Part shown: positions 22,058-31,652 of the stretch, in pieces
How positions within the stretch are numbered: the first letter of the stretch is position 1
How the letters are laid out: each line of letters opens with the position of its first letter
DNA from: Isoptericola jiangsuensis
Lineage (GTDB): Bacteria; Actinomycetota; Actinomycetes; Actinomycetales; Cellulomonadaceae
Length of the DNA stretch: 64,000 nucleotides
Assembly: GCF_002563715.1 (NCBI RefSeq)
Contig: NZ_PDJJ01000001.1
Coordinates: 2,108,001-2,172,000 of the forward strand
Direction of reading: 5' to 3'
The notes under the pieces: generated by a model
Databases searched by the model: none
Told to the model about the DNA's origin: nothing
The model's input: only the letters and a program-made list of their open reading frames with translations
Position numbers and translations under genes: made by a program

Positions 22058-22513
22058 CTAGGCGGAGAGCTTGTGCGCCACGGCGTGCAGCGCGAGCCGG
22101 TACGAGTCGAACCCGAAGCCCGCGACGGTGCCCGTCGCGATGCCCGCGACCACCGAGTAGTGCCGGAACGACTCCCGTGCCGCGGGGTTGGACAGGTGGA
22201 CCTCCACCAGCAGCAGGCCCGACGTCGTCACCTGCGCGGCCGCGTCCCGCAGCGCGTAGCTGTAGTGGGTGAAGGCTGCCGGGTTGAGCACGACGTGCGC
22301 ACGCACGTCCACCGCCTCGTGGAGCCAGCCCACGAGCTGCGACTCGTCGTCGGTCTGGCGGACGTCGACGGTCAGGCCGAGCCCGTCGCCCCACACCGCC
22401 GCCTCCCGGGCGAGGTCGGTCAGGGAGGCGTGCCCGTAGATCTCCGGCTCGCGGACACCGAGCCGGCCCAGGTTGGGACCGTTGAGGACGAGGACGTGGG
22501 GTGCGTGCGCCAT
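22058..22513 (-). CDS. aroQ: 3-dehydroquinate dehydratase, type II
   Basis: A 151-residue dodecameric dehydroquinase acting in the shikimate pathway. Seen are VLNGPNLGRLGVREPEIYG with the catalytic tyrosine, NPAAFTHYSYALRDA, and the histidine in EVHLSN followed by AGIATGTVAGFG. ATG 22513 lies eight bases after TAGGCT with no Shine-Dalgarno sequence. It is separated from the other aro genes (28703-32534) by several unrelated genes. Confidence 0.96.
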   Translation of the reverse strand: MAHAPHVLVLNGPNLGRLGVREPEIYGHASLTDLAREAAVWGDGLGLTVDVRQTDDESQLVGWLHEAVDVRAHVVLNPAAFTHYSYALRDAAAQVTTSGLLLVEVHLSNPAARESFRHYSVVAGIATGTVAGFGFDSYRLALHAVAHKLSA

Positions 22514-22584
22514 GGCACGTGAGCCTAGCCACTCCGTCGGCGCGCGACCCCGCCGGGTCGACGCGTGGACGCTCCCCTGCCGGG

Positions 22585-22938
22585 TCAGCCCTCGGCGGCG
22601 TCGATCTCGTCGCGGCGCGCGGCCACGAGCCGGTCCACGACGTCCACCGGCAGCGGGGCCGCCCGGTCGAGCGACACCGAGCCCTTGGTGGTGCGCAGCC
22701 CGGCGAGCGCGTCCGCCGCCTGCTCGATGACGGCGGGGCTGAACGGGTACACCCCGACGTGCTTCGCGGTGGCCATAGCGCTGACGAGCGGTCGTTCCCG
22801 GTAGCGCAGCGCGGGCATGCCGTAGCTGCGGCCCTCGGTGGCGTCGGGGACGAGCTCCCGGGCACGGGCGTACACCCCGGCGACGAGGTCGTGGTCGGCG
22901 CCCGTGAGGGCCGTGACGTAGTCGGTGACGTCTCCCAT
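22585..22938 (-). CDS. DUF1801 / YdhG-like protein
   Basis: A 117-residue protein of the DUF1801 (YdhG/YjbR-like) fold: EGRSYGMPALRYRERPLVSAM, AKHVGVYPFSPAVIEQ, and the C-terminal TTKGSVSLDRAAPLPVDVVDRLVAARRDEI. Some relatives have been described as iron chaperone-like, but nothing in this sequence shows metal ligands. Function unknown. Start ATG 22938 lies 91 bases downstream of the small membrane gene on the same strand. Confidence 0.75.
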   Translation of the reverse strand: MGDVTDYVTALTGADHDLVAGVYARARELVPDATEGRSYGMPALRYRERPLVSAMATAKHVGVYPFSPAVIEQAADALAGLRTTKGSVSLDRAAPLPVDVVDRLVAARRDEIDAAEG

Positions 22939-23029
22939 CGCCTCATCGTGCCCCGGGACCCCGGGGCGCGCGCCGCGAGCGGCGCCGCGTCCGGCGCCGC
23001 CCCGCGGTGCCGCATGCCGTGCGGCGCGG

Positions 23030-23281
23030 TCAGCCGCCGGTGACGATGAGGGCCAGGCCCCCGACGACGAGCGTGGCGACGAGCGCGAAGCAGGTCCCCG
23101 CGAGCAGCCGGCCGGAGGTGGTGGGCGGCGTGGTCCACACGGTGCCGTCCTCGGACACGCGGCGGCCGCGGCCGAGCGCCGCCATGCCCGCGGCGAACAG
23201 GGTCGGGGCGCCGACCCCCACCACGAGGCCGCCGAGGGTGACGCGCCAGATCGCGTCGAGGGTGTCGCGCAGCAGGTCCAC
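23030..23281 (-). CDS. Small membrane protein linked to the phosphate transporter
   Basis: An 83-residue protein with a hydrophobic N-terminal half (LGGLVVGVGAPTLFAAGMAAL) and a C-terminal transmembrane helix (FALVATLVVGGLALIVTGG). It starts four bases after the pit stop codon and so is expected to be co-translated with the transporter. It may be an accessory subunit; function is unknown. Confidence 0.65.
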   Translation of the reverse strand: MDLLRDTLDAIWRVTLGGLVVGVGAPTLFAAGMAALGRGRRVSEDGTVWTTPPTTSGRLLAGTCFALVATLVVGGLALIVTGG

Positions 23282-23285
23282 GACG

Positions 23286-24467
23286 TCACTCCTCCGGGTG
23301 CCGCGCGGAGGCCGGGGCGAGCTCGCCGTCCCAGTCCTCCGTGACGTTGGTGAGGTCGACCTTCTCGCGCTGGGCGCGCAGCCACAGCAGGGTGGACAGC
23401 GCGATCAGCACGGCGACGAGGACGAGCGGGCCGGCGACCCCGCCGACGGCCGTGAGGAGCAGCCAGCACACGGCGCCGACCGCGGCGGACGCGGGCAGGG
23501 TGATGATCCAGGCGGCGGCCATGCGGCGTGCGAGGGCCCAGCGGACCACGCCGCCGCTGCCCAGGCCGGTGCCGAGGATGGAGCCGGTCGCGACGTGGGT
23601 GGTGGACAGCGCCATGCCGAGCTGGGAGGAGGTGAGGACGATGGCGGCCGAGGACGCCTCGGCGGCCATCCCCTGCGGCGGGGAGAGCTCGACGAGACCC
23701 TTGCCCATGGTGCGGATGACGCGCCAGCCGCCGACGTAGGTGCCGGTGGCGATCGCGAGGGCGCAGGAGAGCTTGACCCAGGTCGGGACGGCGTCGAGGT
23801 CCGTCCAGGAGCCGTACCCGATGAGGGCCAGGGTGATCAGGCCCATGGTCTTCTGGGCGTCGTTGGTGCCGTGGGACAGCGCGACGAGGGACGCGGTGCC
23901 GATCTGCCCCCACCGGAAGCCCCGCTCCTGCGCGCGTCCGGGGACGCGCGCCGTCAGCCGCAGGACGCACCAGATGCCGAGGGCGGCCACGAGCATCGCG
24001 ACGAACGGCGCGACGAGGGCGGGGATGACGACGTCCTCCAGCACGCCGACCCACTGCACCCCGCTCACGCCGACGGCGACCAGGGCGGCGCCGATGAGGC
24101 CGCCGAACATGGCGTGCGACGAGCTGGAGGGCAGGCCGAGGTACCAGGTGGCGAGGTTCCACAGGATGGCGCCGACCAGTCCCGCGAGGAGGATCTCCAG
24201 GATCGGGGTGCCCATGAGGCCAGGGACGGGCGCGCCGTCCTCGCCCTGGATGCGCAGGACGTCGTTGGTGACGGTGAGCGCGACCTGCACGGACAGGAAC
24301 GCGCCGACGAGGTTGAGCACGGCCGCGAGCGCCACCGCGGTGCGGGGCTTGAGCGCCCGGGTGGCGATGGAGGTCGCCATGGCGTTGGCGGTGTCGTGGA
24401 AGCCGTTGGTGAAGTCGAAGGCGAGCGCGGTGAGCACCACCACCACCAGCAGCACGAGCTCGGTCAC
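23286..24467 (-). CDS. pit: Inorganic phosphate transporter, PiT family
   Basis: A 393-residue integral membrane protein that takes up metal-phosphate with protons. The PiT signature appears twice: DFTNGFHDTANAMATSIATR near residue 20 and SHGTNDAQKTMGLITLALIG in the second half. About ten transmembrane segments can be counted. No PhoU-like (DUF47) regulator gene lies next to it, unlike many pit loci. It is followed by a small membrane protein with a 4-base gap. Confidence 0.93.
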   Translation of the reverse strand: MTELVLLVVVVLTALAFDFTNGFHDTANAMATSIATRALKPRTAVALAAVLNLVGAFLSVQVALTVTNDVLRIQGEDGAPVPGLMGTPILEILLAGLVGAILWNLATWYLGLPSSSSHAMFGGLIGAALVAVGVSGVQWVGVLEDVVIPALVAPFVAMLVAALGIWCVLRLTARVPGRAQERGFRWGQIGTASLVALSHGTNDAQKTMGLITLALIGYGSWTDLDAVPTWVKLSCALAIATGTYVGGWRVIRTMGKGLVELSPPQGMAAEASSAAIVLTSSQLGMALSTTHVATGSILGTGLGSGGVVRWALARRMAAAWIITLPASAAVGAVCWLLLTAVGGVAGPLVLVAVLIALSTLLWLRAQREKVDLTNVTEDWDGELAPASARHPEE

Positions 24468-24528
24468 CCGCCAGTATCAGCACACGGCGGCCGGGTCCGC
24501 TCCTGGGGGCGAGGGTTCGTGGTGGACG

Positions 24529-25901
24529 TCACCGCTCGGTGGGGTCGGTGACGACGAGCATGAGGACGAGGCCGGCGAGCAGGACGACGGCGATGCCGAG
24601 AGCGCCCCAGATGGTGGCGCCGGTGAGGGCGATGATGACGGTCCACAGCGCGGGGGTGAGGAAGGAGACGGCGCGGCCGGTGGTGGCGTAGAGGCCGAAG
24701 ATCTCGGACTCGTGGCCGGGCGGGGTGACGCGCACGAGGAAGGAGCGGGAGGCGGACTGGGCGGGCCCGACGAAGAGGGTGAGGGCGAGTCCGGCGACCC
24801 AGAAGACGGGCTTGCCGACGGGCAGCAGGACGACGACGGCGAGGATGCACACGACGAGGGCGGCGAGCGACCACAGGATGACGGAGCGAGCGCCGAGGCG
24901 GTCGTCGAGGCGTCCGGCGAGGATGGTGCTGATGCCGGCGAGGAGGTTGGCGAGGGCGCCGAAGAGGAGGACCTCGTCGTCGGTGAAGCGGTAGGAGACG
25001 GCGGCGACGATGGCGCCGAAGGTGAAGACGCCGGCGAGCCCGTCGCGGTAGACGGCGCTGGCGGCGAGGAACCAGAAGGTGGTGCGGGAGGTGCGGTAGA
25101 GGTGGGCGACGTCGCGGACGAGCTGGACGTAGCCCGCGAAGAACCCGACGCGGGCGCGGTCGGGGGCGGGCGGCGCCTCGGGGACCAGCGGAACAGGGGC
25201 CAGGCGAAGGCGAGGGCCCAGACGGCGCAGCCGACGGCGATGAGGCGGAAGCCCATGCCGTCGTCGGTGCTCATCCCGAAGAAGTCGAGTGAGGTGACGG
25301 CGACGACGAGCAGGAGGGCGACGATGCCGCCGATGTACCCCATCCCCCAGCCGAGGCCGGAGACGCGGCCGAAGGTCGCCGGGGAGGACACCTGGGTGAG
25401 CATGGCGTTGTAGTTCACGCCGGCGATCTCGGAGGCGACGCTGCCGAGGGAGACGAGCGCGGCGCCGAGCACGAAGTAGGCGGGGTCGGCGCGGACGAAC
25501 CCGAGGCCGAACATCGCGGCGACGAGCAGGAGGGTGCCGCCGGCGACCCAGGCCTTGCGGCGTCCGGCGACGTCGGCGCGGCGGCCGAGGACGGGGGCCA
25601 GCACGGCGACGAGGATCCCGCCGACGGTGATCCAGAGGCCGAGGCCGCTGGTGAGCCCGGCCAGGGCGCGCTCGTGGACGGGGTCGGTGTCGGGCAGGGC
25701 CGCGACGGCCGGGTCCAGGAACTCGTCGGTGGTGAGGTACAGCGCGGTGAAGACGAACGTGAGGACGACCGTGTTGAACGGCTGCGTGGCCCAGTCCCAC
25801 AGCGCCCACGACCAGACGCGGCGGCGACGCTCCCCCGCCGGCAGCGCGTCGATCGGGTGGGTGGCGTGGCCGGACGGCATCGTCGGCGTGGCGTCGCTCA
25901 T
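24529..25901 (-). pseudogene. MFS transporter (UMF1/Atg22-like), interrupted by a frameshift
   Basis: Two reading frames together make one 12-helix transporter. From ATG 25901 the first frame gives WSWALWDWATQPFNTVVLTF, the opening of the UMF1 (Atg22-like) MFS family, and runs to FAWPLF. Near 25186-25192 the frame is lost; the next frame continues with VPEAPPAPDRARVGFFAGYV and runs to the stop at 24529. The total of 1,373 bases is one short of a multiple of three, so a single lost base (probably a C) explains it. The gene may be a real pseudogene or the base may be missing from the assembly. Without the error it would encode about 457 residues. Confidence 0.8.
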
Positions 25902-25971
25902 GTCGGCAGAGTCTGCACCACGCGGGTGCACGGCGGGTAGACCCCGGGTGTCGCGTCGTGAGGGCCGCGCG

Positions 25972-26859
25972 TCAGGACGGGGGCGTCGGGGGCGGCGGGT
26001 CGCCCGCGAGCGCCCACCGGATCGCGCGGGTGGCGACCTGTCCTCCCTGGCGGGCGACGGCGCCGGGCAGGCGCAGGTGGCGGGGTGCGGGCACGAGGCG
26101 GCGGGCGTCGGCGGGCAGCGACGACCAGGCGGCCCCGGCGAGGAGCGCGTAGAACCCGCGCACCGCCCACGGCAGCGGCGGCTCGGTGAGCAGGAAGCGG
26201 GCGATGTCGTCGGAGGCGGGGGTGCGGGCCAGGGCGGGGCGGTGCCGGTCGAGGGCGGCGCGCAGGGCGGCCCGGTCCCGGGGCGGGTCGAGGACGCCGA
26301 GGCGGGCCGCGACGGTGGCGGTCTGGGCGAGGTAGGCGTCGCAGCCCGGCCCGTCGAGGGGGCGGGCGCCGTGCCGCTGGTGGGTGAGCAGGAAGCTGTC
26401 GACCTCGGCGACGTGGACCCAGTCGAGCAGCTCGGGGTCGTCGGCGGCGTACGGGGTGCCGTCGGGGGCGGTCCCCCGGACGCGGACGTGCACGGCCCGG
26501 ACGACGTCCACGGCCCGCTGGGCGTCGTCGACCGTCGCGAACGTCGTCTCGGCGAGGAACGTGCTGGTGCGGCCGAGGCGCCCCCAGGGGTCGTCGCGGT
26601 AGTCGGAGTGGTCGGCGATGGCGGCGACGGCGAGCGGGTGCAGGGACTGCAGCAGCAGGGCGCGCAGCCCGCCGACGAACATCGCGGCGTCCCCGTGCAC
26701 GCGCGCGACCGCGGAGTCGGGGGCGAACCAGCGGGGGCCGGGCGTGCCGTGGATGCGTTCGCGACGGGCCCTGCCCTCGGCGCCGCCGGAGACCTGCTCG
26801 AAGACGAGGCGGCCGGCCCGGCGGCGGAGCGGGCCGGTGGCGGCGGGCGTGCGGTTCAT
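25972..26859 (-). CDS. DUF2236 (MpaB-type oxygenase family) protein
   Basis: A 295-residue protein of the DUF2236 family. Typical motifs are WFAPDSAVARVHGDAAMFVGG, LLQSLHPLAVAAIADHSDY, and DPWGRLGRTSTFLAETTF; WVHVAEVDSFLL gives the central His. Some members are haem-dependent oxygenases, including latex-cleaving enzymes, but substrate here is unknown. ATG 26859 is the start. It diverges from the lipase-like gene. Confidence 0.85.
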   Translation of the reverse strand: MNRTPAATGPLRRRAGRLVFEQVSGGAEGRARRERIHGTPGPRWFAPDSAVARVHGDAAMFVGGLRALLLQSLHPLAVAAIADHSDYRDDPWGRLGRTSTFLAETTFATVDDAQRAVDVVRAVHVRVRGTAPDGTPYAADDPELLDWVHVAEVDSFLLTHQRHGARPLDGPGCDAYLAQTATVAARLGVLDPPRDRAALRAALDRHRPALARTPASDDIARFLLTEPPLPWAVRGFYALLAGAAWSSLPADARRLVPAPRHLRLPGAVARQGGQVATRAIRWALAGDPPPPTPPS

Positions 26860-26921
26860 GCGCCCAGCATGCCGCCGCGTCCGTGGTGCGTCGAGCGCGG
26901 GCCGTGCGCGACCGGTCGTCG

Positions 26922-26927
26922 TACCGT
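26922..26927 (+). promoter_or_regulatory. Candidate -10 box of leaderless hydrolase transcript
   Basis: TACCGT lies six bases before the GTG at 26934. No Shine-Dalgarno sequence or clear -35 box is seen. Confidence 0.45.
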
Positions 26928-26933
26928 GTGCGG

Positions 26934-27914
26934 GTGAGCGCACCTGCACGACCTGGCCGGACGTCCCTCGCACCGCCGCGCTGGGAGGCGGACGTGCTGC
27001 TGCCCGGCTACCTCGCGGCGCCGGTGGGTCCGGCGACGCTGGTGCGCCCGGAGCGGGAGCCGGACGATCCGCGGGGCGTCGTGCTGCACCTGCACGGCTA
27101 CAACGACTACTTCTTCCAGACGCACCTGGTGGACGCCCTCGCCGACGCCGGGTTCGCCTGCTGGGCGGTGGACCTGCGCCGGGCGGGCCGGTCGGTGCTG
27201 CGCGCGCCGGACGAGTGGCCGGCGCACTGGACGGCGTCGCTGCCGGAGTTCTGGGCGGACCTGGACGCCGCGGTGGCCGCCGTCCGGGCCGCGCACCCGG
27301 GGGTGCCGCTGGCGGTGCACGCCCACTCCACGGGCGGCCTCACCGCGGCGACGTGGGCGCACGCCCGCGGCGGCGACGGCCCGGACGCCCTGGTGCTGGA
27401 CTCGCCGTTCCTCGACCTGGACGGCTCGTGGCTGGCGCGGACGGTGCGCACGGGGCTGCTGGAGGTCCTGGGGCGCACCCGCCCCCTGGCGGTGGTGAGC
27501 ACGCACCCGTCGGTCTACGCGACCTACCAGCACGTGAGCAACGGCGGCCGGTGGGACTTCGACACGCGGCTCAAGCGGCCCGAGGGCCAGCCCGCGCGGG
27601 CGGCGTGGCTGCGCACCGTGCGGCAGGGGCAGCTGCGCGTGGCGCGGGGCCTGGGGATCGCCTGCCCGGTACTGGTGGGGCGCACCGCGGAGTCGGGGCC
27701 GGACCGGGCGGACAACCCGCGGCTGGACGCGCAGGACACCGTGCTGGACACCGTGCGGATCGGGCACCTCGCGCCCCGGCTCGGGGCGGACGTGACCCAG
27801 CTCGTCGTGGACGGCGGCGTGCACGACCTCACGCTGTCCGCGGACGGGCCCCGCACCGAGTACCTGACCGGGGTGACGGAGTTCCTGGACCGGTCCCTGG
27901 CCGGCGCGCGATGA
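26934..27914 (+). CDS. Alpha/beta hydrolase (monoacylglycerol lipase-like)
   Basis: A 326-residue serine hydrolase. The oxyanion strand is GVVLHLHGYNDYFFQ, the nucleophile elbow is VHAHSTGG (Ser in a GxSxG-like AHSTG context), and the catalytic His is in VDGGVHDLTLS. The arrangement resembles lysophospholipases and monoglyceride lipases. It overlaps the following glycerophosphodiesterase gene by four bases (ATGA), so the pair may act in succession on phospholipid or lysophospholipid: acyl removal, then head-group hydrolysis. That pathway is inference. Confidence 0.85.
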   Translation: MSAPARPGRTSLAPPRWEADVLLPGYLAAPVGPATLVRPEREPDDPRGVVLHLHGYNDYFFQTHLVDALADAGFACWAVDLRRAGRSVLRAPDEWPAHWTASLPEFWADLDAAVAAVRAAHPGVPLAVHAHSTGGLTAATWAHARGGDGPDALVLDSPFLDLDGSWLARTVRTGLLEVLGRTRPLAVVSTHPSVYATYQHVSNGGRWDFDTRLKRPEGQPARAAWLRTVRQGQLRVARGLGIACPVLVGRTAESGPDRADNPRLDAQDTVLDTVRIGHLAPRLGADVTQLVVDGGVHDLTLSADGPRTEYLTGVTEFLDRSLAGAR

Positions 27915-28699
27915 GCGCCCGGGAGCGGCGGGCGCCGCACCCGTACTTCCGTGCCGACGGCCCCGTGGCGCTCGCGCACCGCGGGTTCTCCCACGGGCGG
28001 GAGAACCTGGAGAACTCGATGGCGGCGTTCGCCGCGGCCGTGGACCTGGGCTACCGGTACGTCGAGACGGACGCGCACGGCACGGCCGACGGGGTCGCGG
28101 TCGCGCTGCACGACGCGTCGCTCGACCGGACCACCGACGGTGCGGGCCTGGTCGCGGACCTGCCGTGGGACGTCGTGCGGCGCGCCCGGATCGGCGGCAC
28201 CGAGCCGGTGCCGCGTCTCGACGACCTCCTGGGCGCGTGGCCGGACCTGCGGGTGAACGTCGACGTCAAGGGCGACTCGGGCGTCGCGCCCGTCGCCGAC
28301 GCGATCGAGGCGACGGCAGCCCACGACCGCGTGTGCGTGACGTCGTTCGACGTGGGCCGCCGACGCGCGACCCTGTCGCGCCTGTCGCGGCCCGTGGCGA
28401 CCAGCGCGGGCCGCAGAGAGGTGCTGGGCTTCCTCGCGGGCGCCCGCCTGCGCGTCGACCCGCTGGTGCGCCTCGCCCTGCGCCGGGTGGACGCCCTGCA
28501 GGTGCCGGTCGCCCAGGGCCTCACCGTGGTCGACGCGCGCACCGTGGCCGCCGCGCACCGGGCCGGGCGGCACGTGCACGTCTGGACGGTCGACGACCCC
28601 GCCGAGATGCGCCGCCTGCTCGACCTCGGCGTCGACGGGATCGTCACCGACCGCGCGGACCTGCTGCGCGGCGTGCTGCGGGCCCGCGGGCAGTGGTGA
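27911..28699 (+). CDS. Glycerophosphodiester phosphodiesterase
   Basis: A 262-residue GDPD TIM-barrel enzyme. Seen are LAHRGFSHGRENLENSMAAF (catalytic His and Glu), ETDAHGTADGVAVALHDASL with the second His, LDRTTDG, and NVDVKGDSG. The C-terminus HVWTVDDPAEMRRLLDLGVD is typical. There is no signal peptide, so it is probably cytoplasmic. ATG 27911 overlaps the hydrolase stop by four bases. It converges on aroB, with only three bases between. Confidence 0.93.
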   Translation: MSARERRAPHPYFRADGPVALAHRGFSHGRENLENSMAAFAAAVDLGYRYVETDAHGTADGVAVALHDASLDRTTDGAGLVADLPWDVVRRARIGGTEPVPRLDDLLGAWPDLRVNVDVKGDSGVAPVADAIEATAAHDRVCVTSFDVGRRRATLSRLSRPVATSAGRREVLGFLAGARLRVDPLVRLALRRVDALQVPVAQGLTVVDARTVAAAHRAGRHVHVWTVDDPAEMRRLLDLGVDGIVTDRADLLRGVLRARGQW

Positions 28700-28702
28700 G
28701 GC

Positions 28703-29845
28703 TCAGAGGCCGAGCTGGACGGTGACGCCGGGGCGGCCCGTCGGGGGCTCCTTGGAGATCTCCGCGTAGGCCGCGGCGAGCAGCGTCGGGTCGGGGCCCT
28801 CCAGCCGGACGGGCTTGGCGACGTCGTCCAGGACGACGAACCGCAGCAGGTCCCCGCGGGCCTTCTTGTCGCGCCGCATCGCAGCCATGAGCTGGTCCCA
28901 GCGGTCCCCGCGGTAGGTGGTGGGCAGGCCGACGGCGGTGAGGATCTCCCGGTGCCGGTCCACGACGGCGTCGTCCAGCTTCCCGGCGAGCCGCCCGAGC
29001 TCGGCGGCGAACACCATGCCGACCGCGACGGCGGACCCGTGGCGGAGCTGGTAGCGCTCCACGAGCTCGATGGCGTGCCCGAGCGTGTGCCCGTAGTTGA
29101 GGATCTCGCGCAGGCCCTGCTCCGTGAGGTCCTCCCCCACGACGCGCGCCTTGACCCGCACGGATCGCTCGATGAGCTCGGCCAGCACCGCCCACGTCTC
29201 GTCGGTGGCGTCCGCGCCGGCCCAGCCGCGGATCGCGTCCGCGTGCTCGGTGACGAGCTCCAGGATGCGCTCGTCGGCGATGAAGCCGGTCTTGACCACC
29301 TCGGCCATGCCCGCCACGAGGTCCCACCGGTCGAGGGACTCCAGGGCCGCCAGGTCGCACAGCACCCCCGCCGGCGGGTGGAACGCCCCGACGAGGTTCT
29401 TGCCCTCGGCCGTGTTGATGCCCGTCTTGCCGCCGACGGCCGCGTCGACCATCGCCAGCAGGGTCGTGGGCACGTGCACGACCTTGATGCCGCGCAGCCA
29501 CGTCGCCGCGACGAACCCGGCGAGGTCCGTCGTCGCGCCGCCGCCGACCGCCACGATCGCGTCGGACCGCGTGAAGTCCGCCTGCCCGAGGACCTGCCAG
29601 CAGAACGCCGCCACCTGGGCGGTCTTCTGCTCCTCCGCGTCCGGCAGCTCGACCGCGAACGCCTCGTAGCCCTGCGCGACGAGGTCCTCGCGGACCGCCT
29701 CGCCCGTGCTGGACAGCGACGCCGGGTGCATGACGAGCACGCGGCGCACGTCCCGGCCGAGCAGCCCGGGCAGCTCGCCGAGCAGGTGCCGGCCGATGAC
29801 GACGTCGTAGGGCTGGTCGCCGGTCACGGTGACGCGGACGGTCAT
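28703..29845 (-). CDS. aroB: 3-dehydroquinate synthase
   Basis: A 380-residue NAD- and zinc-dependent enzyme of the shikimate pathway, converting DAHP to dehydroquinate. Motifs: [51 protein letters not shown], and the zinc ligands in [11 protein letters not shown]. It extends past the usual 360 residues by a short C-terminal tail. ATG 29845 overlaps the aroK stop by four bases. Confidence 0.97.
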   Translation of the reverse strand: MTVRVTVTGDQPYDVVIGRHLLGELPGLLGRDVRRVLVMHPASLSSTGEAVREDLVAQGYEAFAVELPDAEEQKTAQVAAFCWQVLGQADFTRSDAIVAVGGGATTDLAGFVAATWLRGIKVVHVPTTLLAMVDAAVGGKTGINTAEGKNLVGAFHPPAGVLCDLAALESLDRWDLVAGMAEVVKTGFIADERILELVTEHADAIRGWAGADATDETWAVLAELIERSVRVKARVVGEDLTEQGLREILNYGHTLGHAIELVERYQLRHGSAVAVGMVFAAELGRLAGKLDDAVVDRHREILTAVGLPTTYRGDRWDQLMAAMRRDKKARGDLLRFVVLDDVAKPVRLEGPDPTLLAAAYAEISKEPPTGRPGVTVQLGL

Positions 29846-30363
29846 GCGGGGATCTCCTTGAGGATCGCGGCGGCCACGTCGTCGGCGGTGACGCCGTCCG
29901 ACGTCACGTGCACGGTCGCGAGCCGCTCGTAGGTGGGGCGGCGGGCCTGCATGAGCTCGGCCCAACGCGCCCGGGGGTTGCCGACCAGCAGCGGCCGGGC
30001 CTGGTTGAAGCCGACACGCGGTGCGGCGTGCGCGAGCGACACGTCGAGGAACACCACCACGCCGCCCGCTCCCGCGTACGCCGCCAGGGCGTCCTGCGTG
30101 GAGGCGTCCATGACGGCCCCGCCGCCGAGGGCGAGGACGCCGTCGTGCTCGGTCAGCGCGGTGGCGACCGCCGCCCGCTCCAGCTCGCGGAACCGGGGCT
30201 CGCCGTCGTCGACGAAGACGTCGGCCACGGACTTGCCCGCGACCTGCTCGACGTCCGCGTCGGTGTCCCGGAAGCCGCCGTCCAGACGGCGGGCCAGGAT
30301 CCGGCCCACCGTCGTCTTGCCGCTGCCGGGCGGGCCCATGAGGACGACCCGCGGCGCGGTCAT
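29842..30363 (-). CDS. aroK: Shikimate kinase
   Basis: A 173-residue P-loop kinase producing shikimate 3-phosphate. Walker A is [19 protein letters not shown], the shikimate-binding Asp is in DTDADVE, and [10 protein letters not shown] is the third substrate motif; the lid contains [15 protein letters not shown] 30363 overlaps the aroC stop by four bases, and the stop overlaps aroB in the same way. Confidence 0.96.
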   Translation of the reverse strand: MTAPRVVLMGPPGSGKTTVGRILARRLDGGFRDTDADVEQVAGKSVADVFVDDGEPRFRELERAAVATALTEHDGVLALGGGAVMDASTQDALAAYAGAGGVVVFLDVSLAHAAPRVGFNQARPLLVGNPRARWAELMQARRPTYERLATVHVTSDGVTADDVAAAILKEIPA

Positions 30364-31577
30364 CGCTGCAGCTCGGGGATCGCGGCCAGGTACGACTCGA
30401 CGTTGCGGCGCACCTCGGCCACCGAGTCGCCTCCGAACTTCTCCAGCACCGCCTGCGCGAGCTCGAGCGCGACCATCGCCTCCGCCACGACCGCGGCCGG
30501 CGGCACCGCGCACACGTCGGAGCGCTGGTGGTGGGCCGTCACCGCCTCGCCCGTGGCGACGTCGACCGTCGCGAGCGCGCGCGGCACCGTCGAGATCGGC
30601 TTCATCGCGGCGGAGACCCGCAGGACCTCGCCGTTGGACATGCCGCCCTCGATGCCGCCCGCACGGTTGGTGCGGCGACGGATCCGGCCGTCGGCGTCCC
30701 GCTCGATCTCGTCGTGGGCCGCCGAGCCGCGCCGCTGCGCCGTGCGGAACCCGTCGCCCACCGCGACGCCCTTGATCGCCTGGATGCCCATGAGGGCCCC
30801 GGCCAGGCGGGCGTCGAGGCGGCGGTCGCCGTGCACGTACGTGCCCAGCCCGGTCGGCACGCCGTACGCGAGCACCTCGACGACGCCGCCCAGGGTGTCG
30901 CCGTCCTTGTGGCAGGCGTCGATCTCCGCGACCATCGCCTCGCTGGACGGGCCGTGGAAGCAGCGCACCGGGTCCGCGTCGAGCGCCGCCAGGTCGTCCG
31001 GCGTCGGCAGGTCGGCACCCTCGGGCACCTCGACGGGGCCGATCGACGTCACGTGGCTCACCAGCCGGATGCCCGCGGCCTGCTCGAGGAACTTCGCGGC
31101 CGCCGTGCCGAGGGCGACGCGCGTCGCGGTCTCGCGGGCGCTCGCCCGCTCCAGCACCGGCCGCGCGTCGTCGAACCCGTACTTGCGCATGCCCACCAGG
31201 TCCGCGTGCCCGGGGCGGGGACGCGTGAGGGGACGGTTCCGGGCGATCTCGCGCTCGTCGCCCGTGCCGGCGTCGACCAGCAGCGCCTCGCGCGGCACCG
31301 GGTCGGCGGACATGACGTCGGTCCACTTCGGCCACTCGGTGTTGCCCACCTCGATGGCGAGCGGGCCGCCCTGCGTCACACCGTGGCGCAGACCGCCGAG
31401 GACGCGCACCGCGTCCTTCTCGAACTTCATGCGCGCACCGCGGCCGTAGCCGAGACGGCGGCGCGCGAGGGCGTCCTGGATGTCGGCCGTCACCAGCTCG
31501 ACGCCCGCGGGCAGCCCTTCCATGACGCCCACGAGGGCCTGACCGTGCGACTCTCCCGAGGTCAACCAGCGCAGCAT
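30360..31577 (-). CDS. aroC: Chorismate synthase
   Basis: A 405-residue flavoprotein that forms chorismate using reduced FMN as catalyst. The N-terminus [20 protein letters not shown] is the family signature; [17 protein letters not shown] and the C-terminal [19 protein letters not shown] are the second and third. The upstream sequence AAGAAT, seven bases before the ATG, is a weak -10 candidate; no Shine-Dalgarno sequence is seen. It starts the aroC-aroK-aroB coupled unit. Confidence 0.97.
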   Translation of the reverse strand: MLRWLTSGESHGQALVGVMEGLPAGVELVTADIQDALARRRLGYGRGARMKFEKDAVRVLGGLRHGVTQGGPLAIEVGNTEWPKWTDVMSADPVPREALLVDAGTGDEREIARNRPLTRPRPGHADLVGMRKYGFDDARPVLERASARETATRVALGTAAAKFLEQAAGIRLVSHVTSIGPVEVPEGADLPTPDDLAALDADPVRCFHGPSSEAMVAEIDACHKDGDTLGGVVEVLAYGVPTGLGTYVHGDRRLDARLAGALMGIQAIKGVAVGDGFRTAQRRGSAAHDEIERDADGRIRRRTNRAGGIEGGMSNGEVLRVSAAMKPISTVPRALATVDVATGEAVTAHHQRSDVCAVPPAAVVAEAMVALELAQAVLEKFGGDSVAEVRRNVESYLAAIPELQR

Positions 31578-31652
31578 GGTCGTGATTCTTTCACGCCCGC
31601 GGCCGCGCCCCGGCCGGTGGCCGGATGCCGGACGACGGCCGACGGCGTCCCG

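Noticed and set aside
23007-25413. Plus-strand frames over pit and the MFS gene, including Gly/Glu/Asp-rich stretches
   Set aside because: Antisense shadows with skewed composition and no family resemblance.
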